64,000 bases of DNA from Planctomycetota bacterium (GCA_014237855.1 JABACD010000008.1:84495-148494), one strand, 5' to 3'. Shown: positions 9,626-19,206, counted from the stretch's first letter. Notes: generated by a model from the letters alone, not told the origin. A program made the numbers and translations.

Positions 9626-10876
9626 ATGGTTCTAGAGTTCAAGCTGCCGGACATCGGCGAAGGTGTCGCCGAGGGCGAGATCATCAAGTGGCTCGTCAAG
9701 CCAGGCGACGTTGTCAAGGAGTTCGAGTTGATCGTGGAGGTCAGCACGGACAAGGCAACCGTCGAGCTACCCTCACCAGCGCCCGGAACGGTCGGTGAGC
9801 TCCTCGCGGAGCCCGGAGACGTCGTCCCCGTGGGGCAGGTGATCTTCACGCTTCAGACGGATGGCGCGGGTGCACCGGCGCCCGCGGCTGAGGAGAAGAC
9901 GCTCGTGCCTGCTGCCGCACCCGCACCCGCACCCGCACCAGCAGCGGCGACGCCCGCGCCAGCTCCACCGGTCGTCTCCTCGACCAACGGCAAGGCCCTC
10001 GCCGTTCCCAGTGCACGCCGCGTTGCTCGCGAGCTGGGAATCGACCTGGGACTGGTCCCGGGTACGGGACGTAACGGTGTTGTCCGCCGGGCTGATGTCG
10101 AGGCCTTCCACGGCGGCAGCAACGGTGGCGCATCGGTCGCCACGCGCCTCGCTCCCCCCGTCAATGCGGGCGGCGAGACGCGCACGCCATTCATCGGTGT
10201 GCGACGCAAGATCGCCGAGGCAATGGTGCGCTCCAAGCAAACCGCCATCCACTTCACGGTTGTCGAGGAGATTGACGTCACGGATCTCGTCGCGCTACGT
10301 GCAACTGCAAAGAGCATCGGCGCAGAGCAGGGCATCAAGGTCACCTACATGCCTTTCATCATGAAGGCCGTGTCGAATGCCCTGCTCAAGTACCCCATGC
10401 TCAACGGCCGCCTCGATGAGGAGACGAACGAGCTGGTCCATTGCAATTACGTCAACCTCGGCATTGCAACTGACACACCCAATGGCCTGATCGTCCCCGT
10501 CATCAAGGACGTCCAGGACAAGAGCGTGCTCCAGCTGGCCGCTGAGCTCGGCAAGCTCGCCGAGCGCACACGCAATGGCCAGGTCAAGATGGAGGAGCTC
10601 AAGGGCAGCACATTCACCATCACCAACGCCGGCAACATCGGTGGAACGATCGCAACCCCGATCATCAACTTCCCCGACATCGCCATCCTGGGCGTCCATC
10701 GCCTGATGAAGAAGCCCGGTGTTGTCGAAACGCCGAAGGGCGACGAGATCCAGGTGCGCCAGTACATGAATTACTCGTGCAGTGTCGATCACCGGCTCGC
10801 TGACGGCGCCGATGGCGCACGCTTCCTGGCATGGTTGCGCGTCCTGCTCGAGTCGCCGGGCCTTCTCTCTCTATGA
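9626..10876 (+). CDS. Dihydrolipoamide acyltransferase (E2) of 2-oxoacid dehydrogenase complex
   Basis: 416 residues, the core of the complex. One lipoyl domain occupies residues 1-78, with the lipoylated lysine K43 in STDKATVE. An Ala/Pro-rich linker follows at about 88-118. A peripheral-subunit-binding domain lies at about 126-163 (AVPSARRVARELGIDL ... GRNGVVRRADVE). The catalytic domain covers about 185-416, with DHRLADG holding His389 and Asp393. K43 is the expected substrate of LipB and LipA, encoded at the two ends of this gene run. The stop overlaps the ATG of the second E1 alpha (ATGA). Confidence 0.96.
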   Translation: MVLEFKLPDIGEGVAEGEIIKWLVKPGDVVKEFELIVEVSTDKATVELPSPAPGTVGELLAEPGDVVPVGQVIFTLQTDGAGAPAPAAEEKTLVPAAAPAPAPAPAAATPAPAPPVVSSTNGKALAVPSARRVARELGIDLGLVPGTGRNGVVRRADVEAFHGGSNGGASVATRLAPPVNAGGETRTPFIGVRRKIAEAMVRSKQTAIHFTVVEEIDVTDLVALRATAKSIGAEQGIKVTYMPFIMKAVSNALLKYPMLNGRLDEETNELVHCNYVNLGIATDTPNGLIVPVIKDVQDKSVLQLAAELGKLAERTRNGQVKMEELKGSTFTITNAGNIGGTIATPIINFPDIAILGVHRLMKKPGVVETPKGDEIQVRQYMNYSCSVDHRLADGADGARFLAWLRVLLESPGLLSL

Positions 10877-12003
10877 GCGTGACTGCAGTGGCCGACCCTG
10901 AGATCTTTCGGATCCTCGCCCCATCGGGTGAGGTCGTTGATGACTTGCCCGAGCTCTCGGTGGACGAGCTGCGGGATCTCTACATCGGCATGTTGAGAGT
11001 GCGCTGCCTGGATGGCCGCATGCTCAACTTGCAGCGCGCAGGTCGCGTTGGATTTGTCGGCACAGCCATCGGCCAGGAGGCATCGATGATCGGCTCCGCG
11101 GCCGGTCTTCGAGAGCAGGACTGGCTGTGGTCCGGCCTGCGAGAGGGTGGCGCCGCCGTCATGCGCGGGCTGCCGCTCGGCGAGTACATAGCTCAGATGT
11201 ACTGCAACGCGAACGACACCGCGAAGGGACGCCAGATGTGCAACCACTTCCAGCACAAGGGCACCAACTATCCGAGCTGGTCGTCAGTGATTGGAACTCA
11301 GGTCCCCCACGGAGTCGGTGCTGCCTTCGCAGCCAAGCAGCGGGGCATCGATGAGGTTCACGGCATCTACTTCGGCGACGGCGCATCGAGCTCCAACGGA
11401 TTCCACAGCGGAATGAACTTCGCTGCGGTCTGGAAAGCTCCCTGCGTCTTCGTTCTGGTCAACAACGGCTGGGCTATCTCGGTACCTTCCGGCCAGCAGA
11501 CTGCCGCGGCGAATTTCTCGGCGAAGGCAAAGGCCTATGGAATGCCAGCCGTCGAGGTCGATGGCAACGATGTACTCGCCTGCTACGAGAGCATGCGACT
11601 CGCGCGCGAGCGGGCTCAGTCGGGTGATGGACCGGGGCTGATCGTCTTGAACACGTACCGCATGGGGGGACACTCAAGCTCCGACGATCCCACGAAGTAC
11701 CGCTCCGAGGAGGAGGTCGCTCCCTGGGCCGCACGCGATCCGCTGGAGCGCTTCGAGTCCTTCCTGGTTGCCCAGGGCCACCTTGCTGAAGGTGAGACCT
11801 CGAAGCTAACGGACACATTGAACAACGAGATCGACGCCGCCATCCACGAGCAAGAGGTCGCCGATCCGATGTCCTGGCGCACCCTTGTCGAGGATGTCTA
11901 CGCGGAGGTCCCCAAGCATCTTCGCAACCAATACAACGAGTTCCTCCGTATCGAGGAGCGACATGGCTCCGCCCGTCCCGGCGACGGCGCGTTTCCTCTC
12001 TGA
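10873..12003 (+). CDS. Second, diverged E1 alpha subunit of 2-oxoacid dehydrogenase
   Basis: 376 residues, translationally coupled to E2 through ATGA. It aligns along its length with E1 alpha copy 1 and keeps GDGASSS to VNNGWAIS (ThDP/Mg) and the loop GGHSSSDDPTKY. It keeps the usual GQEA, but the Tyr-Arg pair that contacts ThDP becomes Leu89-Arg90 (SGLREGG). No second E1 beta follows; E3 is next. Possible roles are an alternative alpha chain with different substrate preference, a regulatory alpha chain, or an enzyme partnering a beta chain encoded elsewhere. The start at 10873 was chosen for the coupling and the match to E1 alpha length. Confidence 0.9.
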   Translation: MSVTAVADPEIFRILAPSGEVVDDLPELSVDELRDLYIGMLRVRCLDGRMLNLQRAGRVGFVGTAIGQEASMIGSAAGLREQDWLWSGLREGGAAVMRGLPLGEYIAQMYCNANDTAKGRQMCNHFQHKGTNYPSWSSVIGTQVPHGVGAAFAAKQRGIDEVHGIYFGDGASSSNGFHSGMNFAAVWKAPCVFVLVNNGWAISVPSGQQTAAANFSAKAKAYGMPAVEVDGNDVLACYESMRLARERAQSGDGPGLIVLNTYRMGGHSSSDDPTKYRSEEEVAPWAARDPLERFESFLVAQGHLAEGETSKLTDTLNNEIDAAIHEQEVADPMSWRTLVEDVYAEVPKHLRNQYNEFLRIEERHGSARPGDGAFPL

Positions 12004-12026
12004 GCAACGACCGCAAGCACTCTTCC

Positions 12027-13430
12027 ATGAGCTCCCCCCGAAAAGTCATCGTCATCGGTGCCGGCCCCGCCGGTTACGTCTGCGCCATCCGCCTCGCTCA
12101 ACTTGGCCAGGAAGTCACGGTCGTCGAGAAGGCCGAGGTAGGCGGCACCTGCCTCAACGTCGGCTGCATTCCATCGAAGGCAATGATCGCTGCAGGCTCT
12201 CTAAAGGAGAGGATCGGTGAAGCTTCAAAGATGGGGATCGAAGTCGGCAAGGCCAGCATGAACGTCGGCCAGCTCGTCGAGTGGAAGCAGGGAATCGTTG
12301 GCAAGCTGACCGGTGGAGTAGCCGGCCTGCTCAAGAACCACAAGTGCACGCTCCTGCGCGGCGATGCCAGCCTGGTCGACAAGAACACTGTTCTAGTTGA
12401 CGGGCCCGACGGGAAGGTGACTGCCAAGGCAGACGACATCGTCATCGCCACCGGTTCAGTCCCGATCGAGATCCCCGGCTTCGACTTCGACGAGAGCCAG
12501 GTGTGGTCTTCCACTGGTGCGCTCTCTCCCGAACGCATCCCGGATCACATTGTCGTGATCGGCGGTGGCTATATCGGGCTCGAGCTGGGCTTCATGTACA
12601 GCAAGCTCGGCAGCAAGGTCACGGTGCTCGAGGCCACCTCGGGCGCACTTCCCGGGCAGGACCGCGATTGCGTCAAGATCATCGAGCGCTCGCTCAAGAA
12701 GCGGAAGATCAAGCTGATGACCGAGACCTTCGCCCTGGGCTACGAGAAGAAGGGTAAGAAGCTTGTCGTCAAGGTCAAGAAGGGCGACAAGCAGGAGACC
12801 GTGGAGTGTGATCAGATCCTCTCCACCGTTGGCCGCCGCCCCTACTCGGGTGGACTGGGTCTTGAGAAGGTCGGCCTGAAGACCGACGAGCGGGGCTTCA
12901 TCAAGGTCGACGATCAGATGCGCACCTCGGTGCCCAACATCTATGCAGTCGGTGATATCGCTGGGCAGCCCATGCTGGCTCACAAGGGCAGCAAGGAGGG
13001 CCTCGTGGCCGCCGGCGTGATAGCGGGCAAGCCCGAGCGCTACGACGTGCGCTGTGTTCCCGCGGTGATCTTCACCTCACCCGAGATGGCCTCCGTGGGA
13101 GAGACCGAGGAGCAGCTCAAGGAGCGTGGTGCCAGCTACAATTCTGGCAAGTTTCCCTTCGCGGCCTCAGGCCGTGCGATGAGCCTGATGGAGACCGAGG
13201 GGTTCGTGAAGGTGCTGGCAGACGCTGAGACAGATGAGCTGCTCGGCGTTCACATGGTGGGCCCCGAGGTGACCGAGCTGATCGCCGAGGCCGCACTTGC
13301 AATCGAGATGGGTGCCACGGCCGAGGACATTGGCCGCACCATCCACGCCCATCCGACCCTGCCCGAGGCCATGATGGAGGCTGCCGAAGCGGTGCACGGA
13401 GTCGCGGTGCACATCTTCCAGAAACCCTGA
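12027..13430 (+). CDS. lpdA: Dihydrolipoyl dehydrogenase (E3)
   Basis: 467 residues. This FAD enzyme reoxidises dihydrolipoamide on E2 and reduces NAD+. Seen: the FAD motif GAGPAGY at 11-17, the redox disulfide Cys42/Cys47 in GGTCLNVGCIPSK, the NAD-binding GGGYIGLELG, the second FAD motif YAVGDI, and the C-terminal HAHPTLPEAMMEA carrying the active-site His and Glu. The length and all motifs are normal. Its stop overlaps the lipB start (TGATG), so the two are probably translated together. Confidence 0.96.
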   Translation: MSSPRKVIVIGAGPAGYVCAIRLAQLGQEVTVVEKAEVGGTCLNVGCIPSKAMIAAGSLKERIGEASKMGIEVGKASMNVGQLVEWKQGIVGKLTGGVAGLLKNHKCTLLRGDASLVDKNTVLVDGPDGKVTAKADDIVIATGSVPIEIPGFDFDESQVWSSTGALSPERIPDHIVVIGGGYIGLELGFMYSKLGSKVTVLEATSGALPGQDRDCVKIIERSLKKRKIKLMTETFALGYEKKGKKLVVKVKKGDKQETVECDQILSTVGRRPYSGGLGLEKVGLKTDERGFIKVDDQMRTSVPNIYAVGDIAGQPMLAHKGSKEGLVAAGVIAGKPERYDVRCVPAVIFTSPEMASVGETEEQLKERGASYNSGKFPFAASGRAMSLMETEGFVKVLADAETDELLGVHMVGPEVTELIAEAALAIEMGATAEDIGRTIHAHPTLPEAMMEAAEAVHGVAVHIFQKP

Positions 13431-14128
13431 TGGCAGGTGCTCCTCTGCTCGAGGTGCGACGCCTCGGTCGCACGGACTATGCGGACGCGCTCCGCATCCA
13501 GGAGGAGGCCCTCGAGCAGCGCATTGCGGGTGAGACCAGCGATCTCCTGCTGCTGACCGAACACGAACCGATCATCACCGCCGGACGGGGGACTCCCCCT
13601 GACCAGCTCCCCACCAAGGAGGTGCCGACCATCGAGGTCTCCCGCGGAGGTGAAGCCACCTACCACGGACCCGGGCAGGTGGTCGCCTATCCAATCCTGG
13701 CCTTGGGAGAGGATCGCCGGGACCTCCACCGCTACCTGAGGGACCTCGAGGAGGTTGTGATCGGCGTTCTTGGCGAGTTCGATATCGATGGTCGACGTAT
13801 CGAGGGACTTACCGGCGTCTGGGTTGGCGAACACAAGGTTGCCTCGATCGGCGTTGCCGTGCGCCGCTGGGTCACCTGGCACGGCCTCGCCTTGAATGTG
13901 CACACTGACCTCGATGCCTTCAGCGGTTTCCAGCCCTGTGGTCTCAATCCGGCAGTCATGACGCGCATGGCCGACCAGGCCGAGATCCCCCCCGGTCTGA
14001 CCCTTGTCGAGGTGCTGCTGGTGAAGCACGTGTGCATGGTGTTCGGTCACGAACTCCCGCCGCCGCCGCCTCTCAAGGAGCCCCCCCAGAGTCCGTTCCC
14101 TGACCTGCCCATCTTCCCAGGGCAGTGA
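13430..14128 (+). CDS. lipB: Octanoyl-[ACP]:protein N-octanoyltransferase
   Basis: 232 residues. It moves octanoate from ACP to the E2 lysine, the step before LipA. Seen: RGGEATYHGPGQ (the family signature with the substrate-binding His), Lys136 in EHKVASIGVAVRRWVTWHG, and the acyl-thioester Cys170 in FQPCGLNP. The last 30 residues are Pro-rich and not part of the fold. The ATG overlaps the E3 stop by one base. Its presence at the end of the 2-oxoacid dehydrogenase run, with lipA at the start, makes a self-contained lipoylation unit. Confidence 0.95.
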   Translation: MAGAPLLEVRRLGRTDYADALRIQEEALEQRIAGETSDLLLLTEHEPIITAGRGTPPDQLPTKEVPTIEVSRGGEATYHGPGQVVAYPILALGEDRRDLHRYLRDLEEVVIGVLGEFDIDGRRIEGLTGVWVGEHKVASIGVAVRRWVTWHGLALNVHTDLDAFSGFQPCGLNPAVMTRMADQAEIPPGLTLVEVLLVKHVCMVFGHELPPPPPLKEPPQSPFPDLPIFPGQ

Positions 14129-14335
14129 CCCCTGTCTCCGGCTCCCGGAGTATCGAGACTGTCTTCCAGGGGCCGGGAAACAGGGCCATCCACGGTGAGT
14201 TCAGGCACCGCCGGGCAAAGCCACGAACCATCTGCTATTCCCGATCCTCACCAGGCCGCCATTGTCTAATATCTCGTCCATGGGCTCCCCATGCCTACAG
14301 TCGTCGGAACACATGAAGTTCTCTGCACTTCCCAG

Positions 14336-15052
14336 ATGAGTGCAGCAATGACCATGGTGGGCCGCGTGAGAACTCTCTGGCGCTATCCGGTCAAATCGAT
14401 GCTGGGGGAAGACTGCGAGTCTCTTGAGCTGAATCAGCGAGGCATCGTAGGTGACCGGCTCTTCGCCATCCGTGATCAGGCGGGCAAGCTCGGCAGCGGC
14501 AAGAACTCTGACCGCTTCAAGCTCATCACTGGCCTGCTGGACTTCCGTTCGCACCTCGATGACGATGTGCCCGTGGTCAGTTTTCCAGATGGCCGGCAGT
14601 TCAGAGGTGACGACGAGCATCTCGATGCCGCAATCTCCGAGATCCTGAGAGAGCCACTGAAGCTGGCGCTGGAGGACGATGTCCCCCACCACGACGACAG
14701 TCCAGTTCACCTCATCTCCAGCGCATCACTCGACTGGCTGGCCATTCAACTCGGCAGCCGAGTCGATGAGCGCCGTTTTCGGCCGAACCTGGTCGTCGAG
14801 ATCCCTGGACAGACGCTGATCGAGAACGACTGGCTACAACGGGAGCTACTGATCGGGAGGAACTCGCGCTTCCTGGTCAAGAGCCGCACGACTCGCTGCC
14901 GGATGACGACCCTGGCCCAGGATGATCTTCACGCTGATGATCGCGTTCTCAGCGAGCTGGCCCGGAAATCACAGTCCTCGTTCGGGGTCTACCTGGAGGT
15001 GCTCGAGGCCGGCACCATTCGAGTCGACGATCCTGTCACCCTGCTGGACTAG
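14336..15052 (+). CDS. MOSC-domain protein (molybdenum-cofactor-sulfurase C-terminal type)
   Basis: About 238 residues from ATG 14336; ATG 14291 or 14348 are also possible. The N-terminal MOSC beta-barrel has LWRYPVKSM.GE, its hallmark. The MOSC domain proper carries FRPNLVVE and the conserved Cys in SRTTRCRMTTL. MOSC proteins bind or transfer sulfur and molybdenum cofactor, for example in amidoxime reductase-like systems. No molybdoenzyme or partner ferredoxin-type C-terminal domain is attached here. The exact substrate is unknown. Confidence 0.85.
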   Translation: MSAAMTMVGRVRTLWRYPVKSMLGEDCESLELNQRGIVGDRLFAIRDQAGKLGSGKNSDRFKLITGLLDFRSHLDDDVPVVSFPDGRQFRGDDEHLDAAISEILREPLKLALEDDVPHHDDSPVHLISSASLDWLAIQLGSRVDERRFRPNLVVEIPGQTLIENDWLQRELLIGRNSRFLVKSRTTRCRMTTLAQDDLHADDRVLSELARKSQSSFGVYLEVLEAGTIRVDDPVTLLD

Positions 15053-15071
15053 CTCCGAGCGCGGCTCGCGC

Positions 15072-15983
15072 TCACTTGACAACCGCCTGGGTAGAGGCCG
15101 CGGCGTGCAAGGGCAGGGCCTGTTCGGGCTCCAGACCCAACCGCTCGTTGATCGAACGCAGGTGATGGTCGAGCCCGATCTCAGCATTGGGAACGAATCC
15201 GGGCACGGAGATGACCTGAACCAATGCCCCGCCAACTCCTCGATGCATGGTCCCCCTGGGCATGTAGACAAGATCGCCCACCTCGAGGGTTCGCGTCGTG
15301 ATCAGACCATCGAGATCTTCGACCTCGACCTCGCCACTCTCGATCTCAGCAACCTTCTCAGAGGTAAGAACTCGCGCCTTTGGCCCCGCCATCTGAACCA
15401 GGTAGAGCTCATCGAAGCCCCCATCGACTGGATGATAGTGTGAGAAGGAATCGTTGATCCGTACGCGGTGCGCATTGAGGGAGTGCAGGACATAGGGCCC
15501 CTTCTCCTCCAGCCAGGTCAGCAGGATGCGACGGTAGGCACCGGTCTCCTCCGCGCAGCCGCCAGGGACATCGGTGATCGCGGGGTCCCAGTCGGGGCGG
15601 ATGATCCCGGGCAGGTCATGCGGGATCCTCCCGGGGACCCGAAAGCCCAAGAGATCCACGGCTCCCCCGCCTTCGAGCTCCCAGGTCTCCCCTGCACGTA
15701 GCAGCACGATGTCTCCCACCGTCGGAGCCTGGGTACGCTCCAGCGGCCCCTGAACGAAGATCACCCGATCTGCGTCAGCTGCGCTGATAGCAGAGCACTG
15801 GGGGTGCCACTCGATCTCGTAACCCGGGTTCGCCGCCGCAAAGGCCGCGCTGAGCTCCTCGAATCCCTCCCCACGCTCCGAGGAGAGCTGAGCATGCAGA
15901 ATCGAGGGGCTGCGCTCGTTCGATGCCACGCAAGAAGTACAGAAGAGGGCAAGGAGGATGAAAATGACGGGCAAGAGGTGCAT
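15072..15983 (-). CDS. Cupin-domain lipoprotein
   Basis: 303 residues from ATG 15983, which puts a hydrophobic signal segment and the lipobox-like LFCTSC at the N terminus. Residues about 40-120 are unrecognised. Residues about 170-270 look like a single cupin barrel, with FSHYHPVDGGFDELYLV (metal-ligand His and Glu pattern) and GDLVYMPRGTMHRG, the second cupin motif with its His. A carbohydrate- or small-molecule-binding or isomerase role in the envelope is possible. It is divergent, 98 bases away, from the Tat-exported oxidoreductase. Confidence 0.75.
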   Translation of the reverse strand: MHLLPVIFILLALFCTSCVASNERSPSILHAQLSSERGEGFEELSAAFAAANPGYEIEWHPQCSAISAADADRVIFVQGPLERTQAPTVGDIVLLRAGETWELEGGGAVDLLGFRVPGRIPHDLPGIIRPDWDPAITDVPGGCAEETGAYRRILLTWLEEKGPYVLHSLNAHRVRINDSFSHYHPVDGGFDELYLVQMAGPKARVLTSEKVAEIESGEVEVEDLDGLITTRTLEVGDLVYMPRGTMHRGVGGALVQVISVPGFVPNAEIGLDHHLRSINERLGLEPEQALPLHAAASTQAVVK

Positions 15984-16081
15984 GGAATTGATCAAGACAT
16001 GAGTCAGTTGGCGGCCATGGCCACGGGCCCGTACTCTATCCATCTTCCCCCACCACTCCCAGGCCCCCGACCCGACCCACC

Positions 16082-17545
16082 ATGGCACGCCTCTCCAGAC
16101 GCGGATTCCTCCAGGGCACCGGCACGACCCTCATCGCCCTATCGACGACCTCACCCCTCGCCGTTGCACGCAGGCGTGGCCCCAACGACGAGATCAGGAT
16201 CGCCTGTGTCGGCATTCGTGGTCGCGGCTCGAACCACATCGACGGTCTACGGGCACTGGATGGTGTCCGTGTCGTGGCCCTGGTGGACGTCGACGAGGAG
16301 GTACTCGCCAAGGCCAAGAAGAAGTTCACTGATCGTGACGAGAAGGTGGACACCTACGTCGACCTGCGACGCGCACTGGATCGTGAGGACATCGACGCGA
16401 TCGCCGTCGCCTCTCCAAACCACTGGCACGCGCTCCAGGCCATCTGGGCCTGCCAGGCCGGCAAGGATGTCTACCTGGAGAAGCCCGTCTCCCACAACAT
16501 CTGGGAGGGAGGTCAGATCGTGAAGGCTGCGCGGAAGTACGGGCGCATTGTTCAGACCGGTACCCAGTCACGCTCCAGTCATGGCATTGCCGAGGGCATC
16601 GACTGGATCCAGGCGGGTAACCTCGGAAAGATCGAGCTCTCGCGAGGACTTTGCTACAAGCCACGCAAGAGCATTGGAAAGGTGAAGGCTGCCCAGAAGG
16701 TCCCCGACCACATCAATTACGACCTGTGGACCGGCCCCGCCCCGCTGAACCCTCTCATGCGTAGGAGCCTCCACTACGACTGGCACTGGGTCTTCGACAC
16801 GGGGAACGGAGACGTGGGGAATCAGGGCATTCATCAGATGGATATGGCTCGATGGGCGCTCGGCGAGACGAGCCTCCCCCGCCGCACTCTCAGCGTGGGT
16901 GGTCGGCTTGGCTACGACGATGATGGGAACACACCCAACACCCAGATGGTGTATCACGAGTTCGAGAGCGCCCCACTGATCTTCGAGGTCCGCGGACTCC
17001 CGCAGAACAAGCAGGCCCAGGCCGATAATTGGGGTGGCCGCATGGACAACTTCATGGGCGCCCGCATCGGCGTGATCGTCCACTGCGAGGGCGGCTACCT
17101 GCGCATCCCCAACTACTCGATGGCCATCGCGGTGGACAAGGAAGGGAAGGAGATTCGCCGCTTCGAGGGTGCTACCAACCACTACGCCAACTTCATCGAT
17201 GCGGTCCGGAGTCGAGAGGTAGAAGACCTCCACGCTGACATTCGTGAGGGGCACCTCTCGAGCGCCATGTGCCACATGGGCAATGTGTCCCACCTGCTTG
17301 GAGAGGGGCGAACTCGAGAACAGGTCGCTGCAGCCATGACCGAACGCCCGGCTGCTGCTGAGACCTACGAGCGGTTCTGCGCGCACCTCGACGCCAACGA
17401 GGTCGACTTCGCCAGGTCCGGTCTCCGCCTAGGCCCCTGGATCGAGATGGACCCCGAGACCGAACGCTTCGTGAACGACGAGGCTGCCAACCGACTTGCC
17501 ACACGCGAGTACCGCGAGGGCTTCGTCGTGCCGAGCGAGGTCTGA
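16082..17545 (+). CDS. Tat-exported Gfo/Idh/MocA-family oxidoreductase
   Basis: 487 residues. A twin-arginine signal (RLSRRGFLQGTG) directs a folded, cofactor-loaded protein to the periplasm. The Rossmann domain follows (IACVGIRGRGSNHIDG), then EKPVSHN with the family's catalytic Lys, and a C-terminal dimerisation sheet. Members use tightly bound NAD(P) to oxidise, reduce or epimerise sugars and inositols. Neighbours (a cupin lipoprotein, a 3-keto-glycoside-hydrolase-like lipoprotein and a DUF6807 protein) suggest breakdown of a glycoside in the envelope. The sugar is unknown. Confidence 0.92.
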   Translation: MARLSRRGFLQGTGTTLIALSTTSPLAVARRRGPNDEIRIACVGIRGRGSNHIDGLRALDGVRVVALVDVDEEVLAKAKKKFTDRDEKVDTYVDLRRALDREDIDAIAVASPNHWHALQAIWACQAGKDVYLEKPVSHNIWEGGQIVKAARKYGRIVQTGTQSRSSHGIAEGIDWIQAGNLGKIELSRGLCYKPRKSIGKVKAAQKVPDHINYDLWTGPAPLNPLMRRSLHYDWHWVFDTGNGDVGNQGIHQMDMARWALGETSLPRRTLSVGGRLGYDDDGNTPNTQMVYHEFESAPLIFEVRGLPQNKQAQADNWGGRMDNFMGARIGVIVHCEGGYLRIPNYSMAIAVDKEGKEIRRFEGATNHYANFIDAVRSREVEDLHADIREGHLSSAMCHMGNVSHLLGEGRTREQVAAAMTERPAAAETYERFCAHLDANEVDFARSGLRLGPWIEMDPETERFVNDEAANRLATREYREGFVVPSEV

Positions 17546-17549
17546 GCTG

Positions 17550-18275
17550 ATGGAGCGACTCGGAGCCCCCCTCGCTCTTCTGGCCATCATCTCATGGGGC
17601 TGCACAGCCACCGAGGAGAGCAGCTCGTCAGAGGAAGCCTGGCCACTCGTGTACTCACAGGACTTCGAGGCCCCAACAAGCCTCGCCGGCTACGAGTTCA
17701 CCCGGCCAGAGAGCTGGACCTGGACAGACTCCGACGGCGTCGGTTCACTGGAACTCCTGGGAAAGAGTGACTACGAGCCGCCTCACCGCTCGCCTCATAG
17801 CATCGCCTTGATTCCCGCGATCACGGTGGCCGACTTCGATCTCGAGGTCGAACTGCTGCAGACCGGCCACAACTACGATCACAGGGACATGTGTCTGTTC
17901 TTCGGGTTCCAGTCTCCAGCCAGGTACTACTACGTTCACCTGGCAACTTCACCCGACGAGAACGCCCACAACGTCTTCAAGGTCCACGACGCACCGCGCA
18001 CGAATCTGGCCGAGGTAGCCAGTGAGGGCATCGACTGGGGCGAGAACACCTGGCATCGGGTACGCCTGGAACGGCGTGTGGAGCCAGGGACCGTCAGGGT
18101 CTTTTGGGACGACGGAGCCGAGCCTGTACTCGAAGCCTCGGACATCGACTTCGACTGGGGTCGATTGGGCTTTGGCTCCTTCGACGACTCGGGGCGTGTC
18201 ACGGCAATTCGGGTACGAGCCCCCCGTGTCAGCGAAGCAGCGACTTCAGCCTTCACGCCGGAATCTATTCCCTGA
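17550..18275 (+). CDS. Lipoprotein with concanavalin-like (DUF1080/3-keto-disaccharide-hydrolase-like) domain
   Basis: 241 residues from ATG 17550, 4 bases after the oxidoreductase stop. The lipobox ISWGC places it in the envelope. The body is beta-rich with repeated patterns such as VYSQDFE, DFDLEVELLQTG, ARYYYVHLA and HRVRLERR, as in LamG/DUF1080 jelly rolls found in planctomycete sugar clusters. Assignment to DUF1080 is by pattern, not by a strict signature. Coupling to a Gfo/Idh/MocA enzyme fits 3-keto-sugar chemistry. Its 3' end overlaps the convergent DUF6807 gene by 11 bases. Confidence 0.7.
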   Translation: MERLGAPLALLAIISWGCTATEESSSSEEAWPLVYSQDFEAPTSLAGYEFTRPESWTWTDSDGVGSLELLGKSDYEPPHRSPHSIALIPAITVADFDLEVELLQTGHNYDHRDMCLFFGFQSPARYYYVHLATSPDENAHNVFKVHDAPRTNLAEVASEGIDWGENTWHRVRLERRVEPGTVRVFWDDGAEPVLEASDIDFDWGRLGFGSFDDSGRVTAIRVRAPRVSEAATSAFTPESIP

Positions 18276-19206
18276 TCCAGGCGCCGTAAGCGTCATCAAT
18301 GCGTGCTCGGTCCCAGCCCGCGCCATGCAACAGAACACGGTAGCGCACCGTGTAGCTCCCCCCGACCGGCACCACGACCGATCCGCTCCCGGCCGCTCCC
18401 CCCTCGAAGTCGTGCACCCCAAATGGATTGGCCGCAAGCAGGCCATAGTTGCGCGCATGCCACCAGGTCGGGTGGCTGGGATTCGAGGGGTGATCGAAGA
18501 TGGTCACGCCAACCTCGTGGCCGTCGATAAGGCCGCTGTCGTCAACCCAACGGGCTCGCTTCCCCCAGGCTTCCTTCCCACTATCCCCTTCGCTGTTGGT
18601 GAGCCTCCCGGTTGCCACCTCCCCATCCACTCGCAGCGCGGGATGAAGCCGCAGGGCAAAGGTGCCTTCCTTCGTATCACCCATCACCAGAGGTTCTTCT
18701 CCAGGCCGAAGAGTGATGGTCACGTCGATGCTACGGGCCTGATCGTTCCCTCCGAAGACCAGCTCTCGCTCGTCCGTGCAGATCAGCGTCTCCTCGTCGA
18801 CCAGCCAGCGATAGCGACAGGTCAGTCGGCACCCGCTCTCAAGGTACTCCAGCTGGGCCTCACCCTGCTGGACCATCCGCTCATCGTTACCCTTCCCGTG
18901 CCAGAAGTCATGGCCGTTCACATCCCCATGGGCGAACCAGAATGACTGGTGGTGAGGGTGATCCTGACTCTCGCCCTCGACCACCCCCATCGGATAGGAA
19001 CGAGTCATCGGTACCCCCCCCGGACCGTGGAGCGGATGAATGAACGGCCTCGGCTCAGCCGAGAGATGGACACTCGCAAACGGCTGGCCATCGAGGGTCA
19101 CCTCGGCGACCTCACCAGCGTTCAGGATCTGAGCACGCGGGGAAGAACAGGTCACGAGGACAAGAGCGGCGAGGACTGCCAGGGCTGAGGACTCCGTATG
19201 GTTCAT
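18265..19206 (-). CDS. DUF6807 (PmoA-like) exported protein
   Basis: 313 residues. An N-terminal hydrophobic segment ends in LVTCSS, a likely lipobox. The signature His-rich stretch SQDHPHHQSFWFAHGDVNG lies near residue 80, followed by beta-rich sequence with WARWVDDSG and a late FDHPSNPSHPTWWHARNYG. The family was named after methane monooxygenase PmoA but is not a methane oxidation enzyme; it is abundant in planctomycetes next to Gfo/Idh/MocA oxidoreductases. The clustered histidines could bind a metal. Its function is unknown. Confidence 0.85.
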   Translation of the reverse strand: MNHTESSALAVLAALVLVTCSSPRAQILNAGEVAEVTLDGQPFASVHLSAEPRPFIHPLHGPGGVPMTRSYPMGVVEGESQDHPHHQSFWFAHGDVNGHDFWHGKGNDERMVQQGEAQLEYLESGCRLTCRYRWLVDEETLICTDERELVFGGNDQARSIDVTITLRPGEEPLVMGDTKEGTFALRLHPALRVDGEVATGRLTNSEGDSGKEAWGKRARWVDDSGLIDGHEVGVTIFDHPSNPSHPTWWHARNYGLLAANPFGVHDFEGGAAGSGSVVVPVGGSYTVRYRVLLHGAGWDRARIDDAYGAWIRE

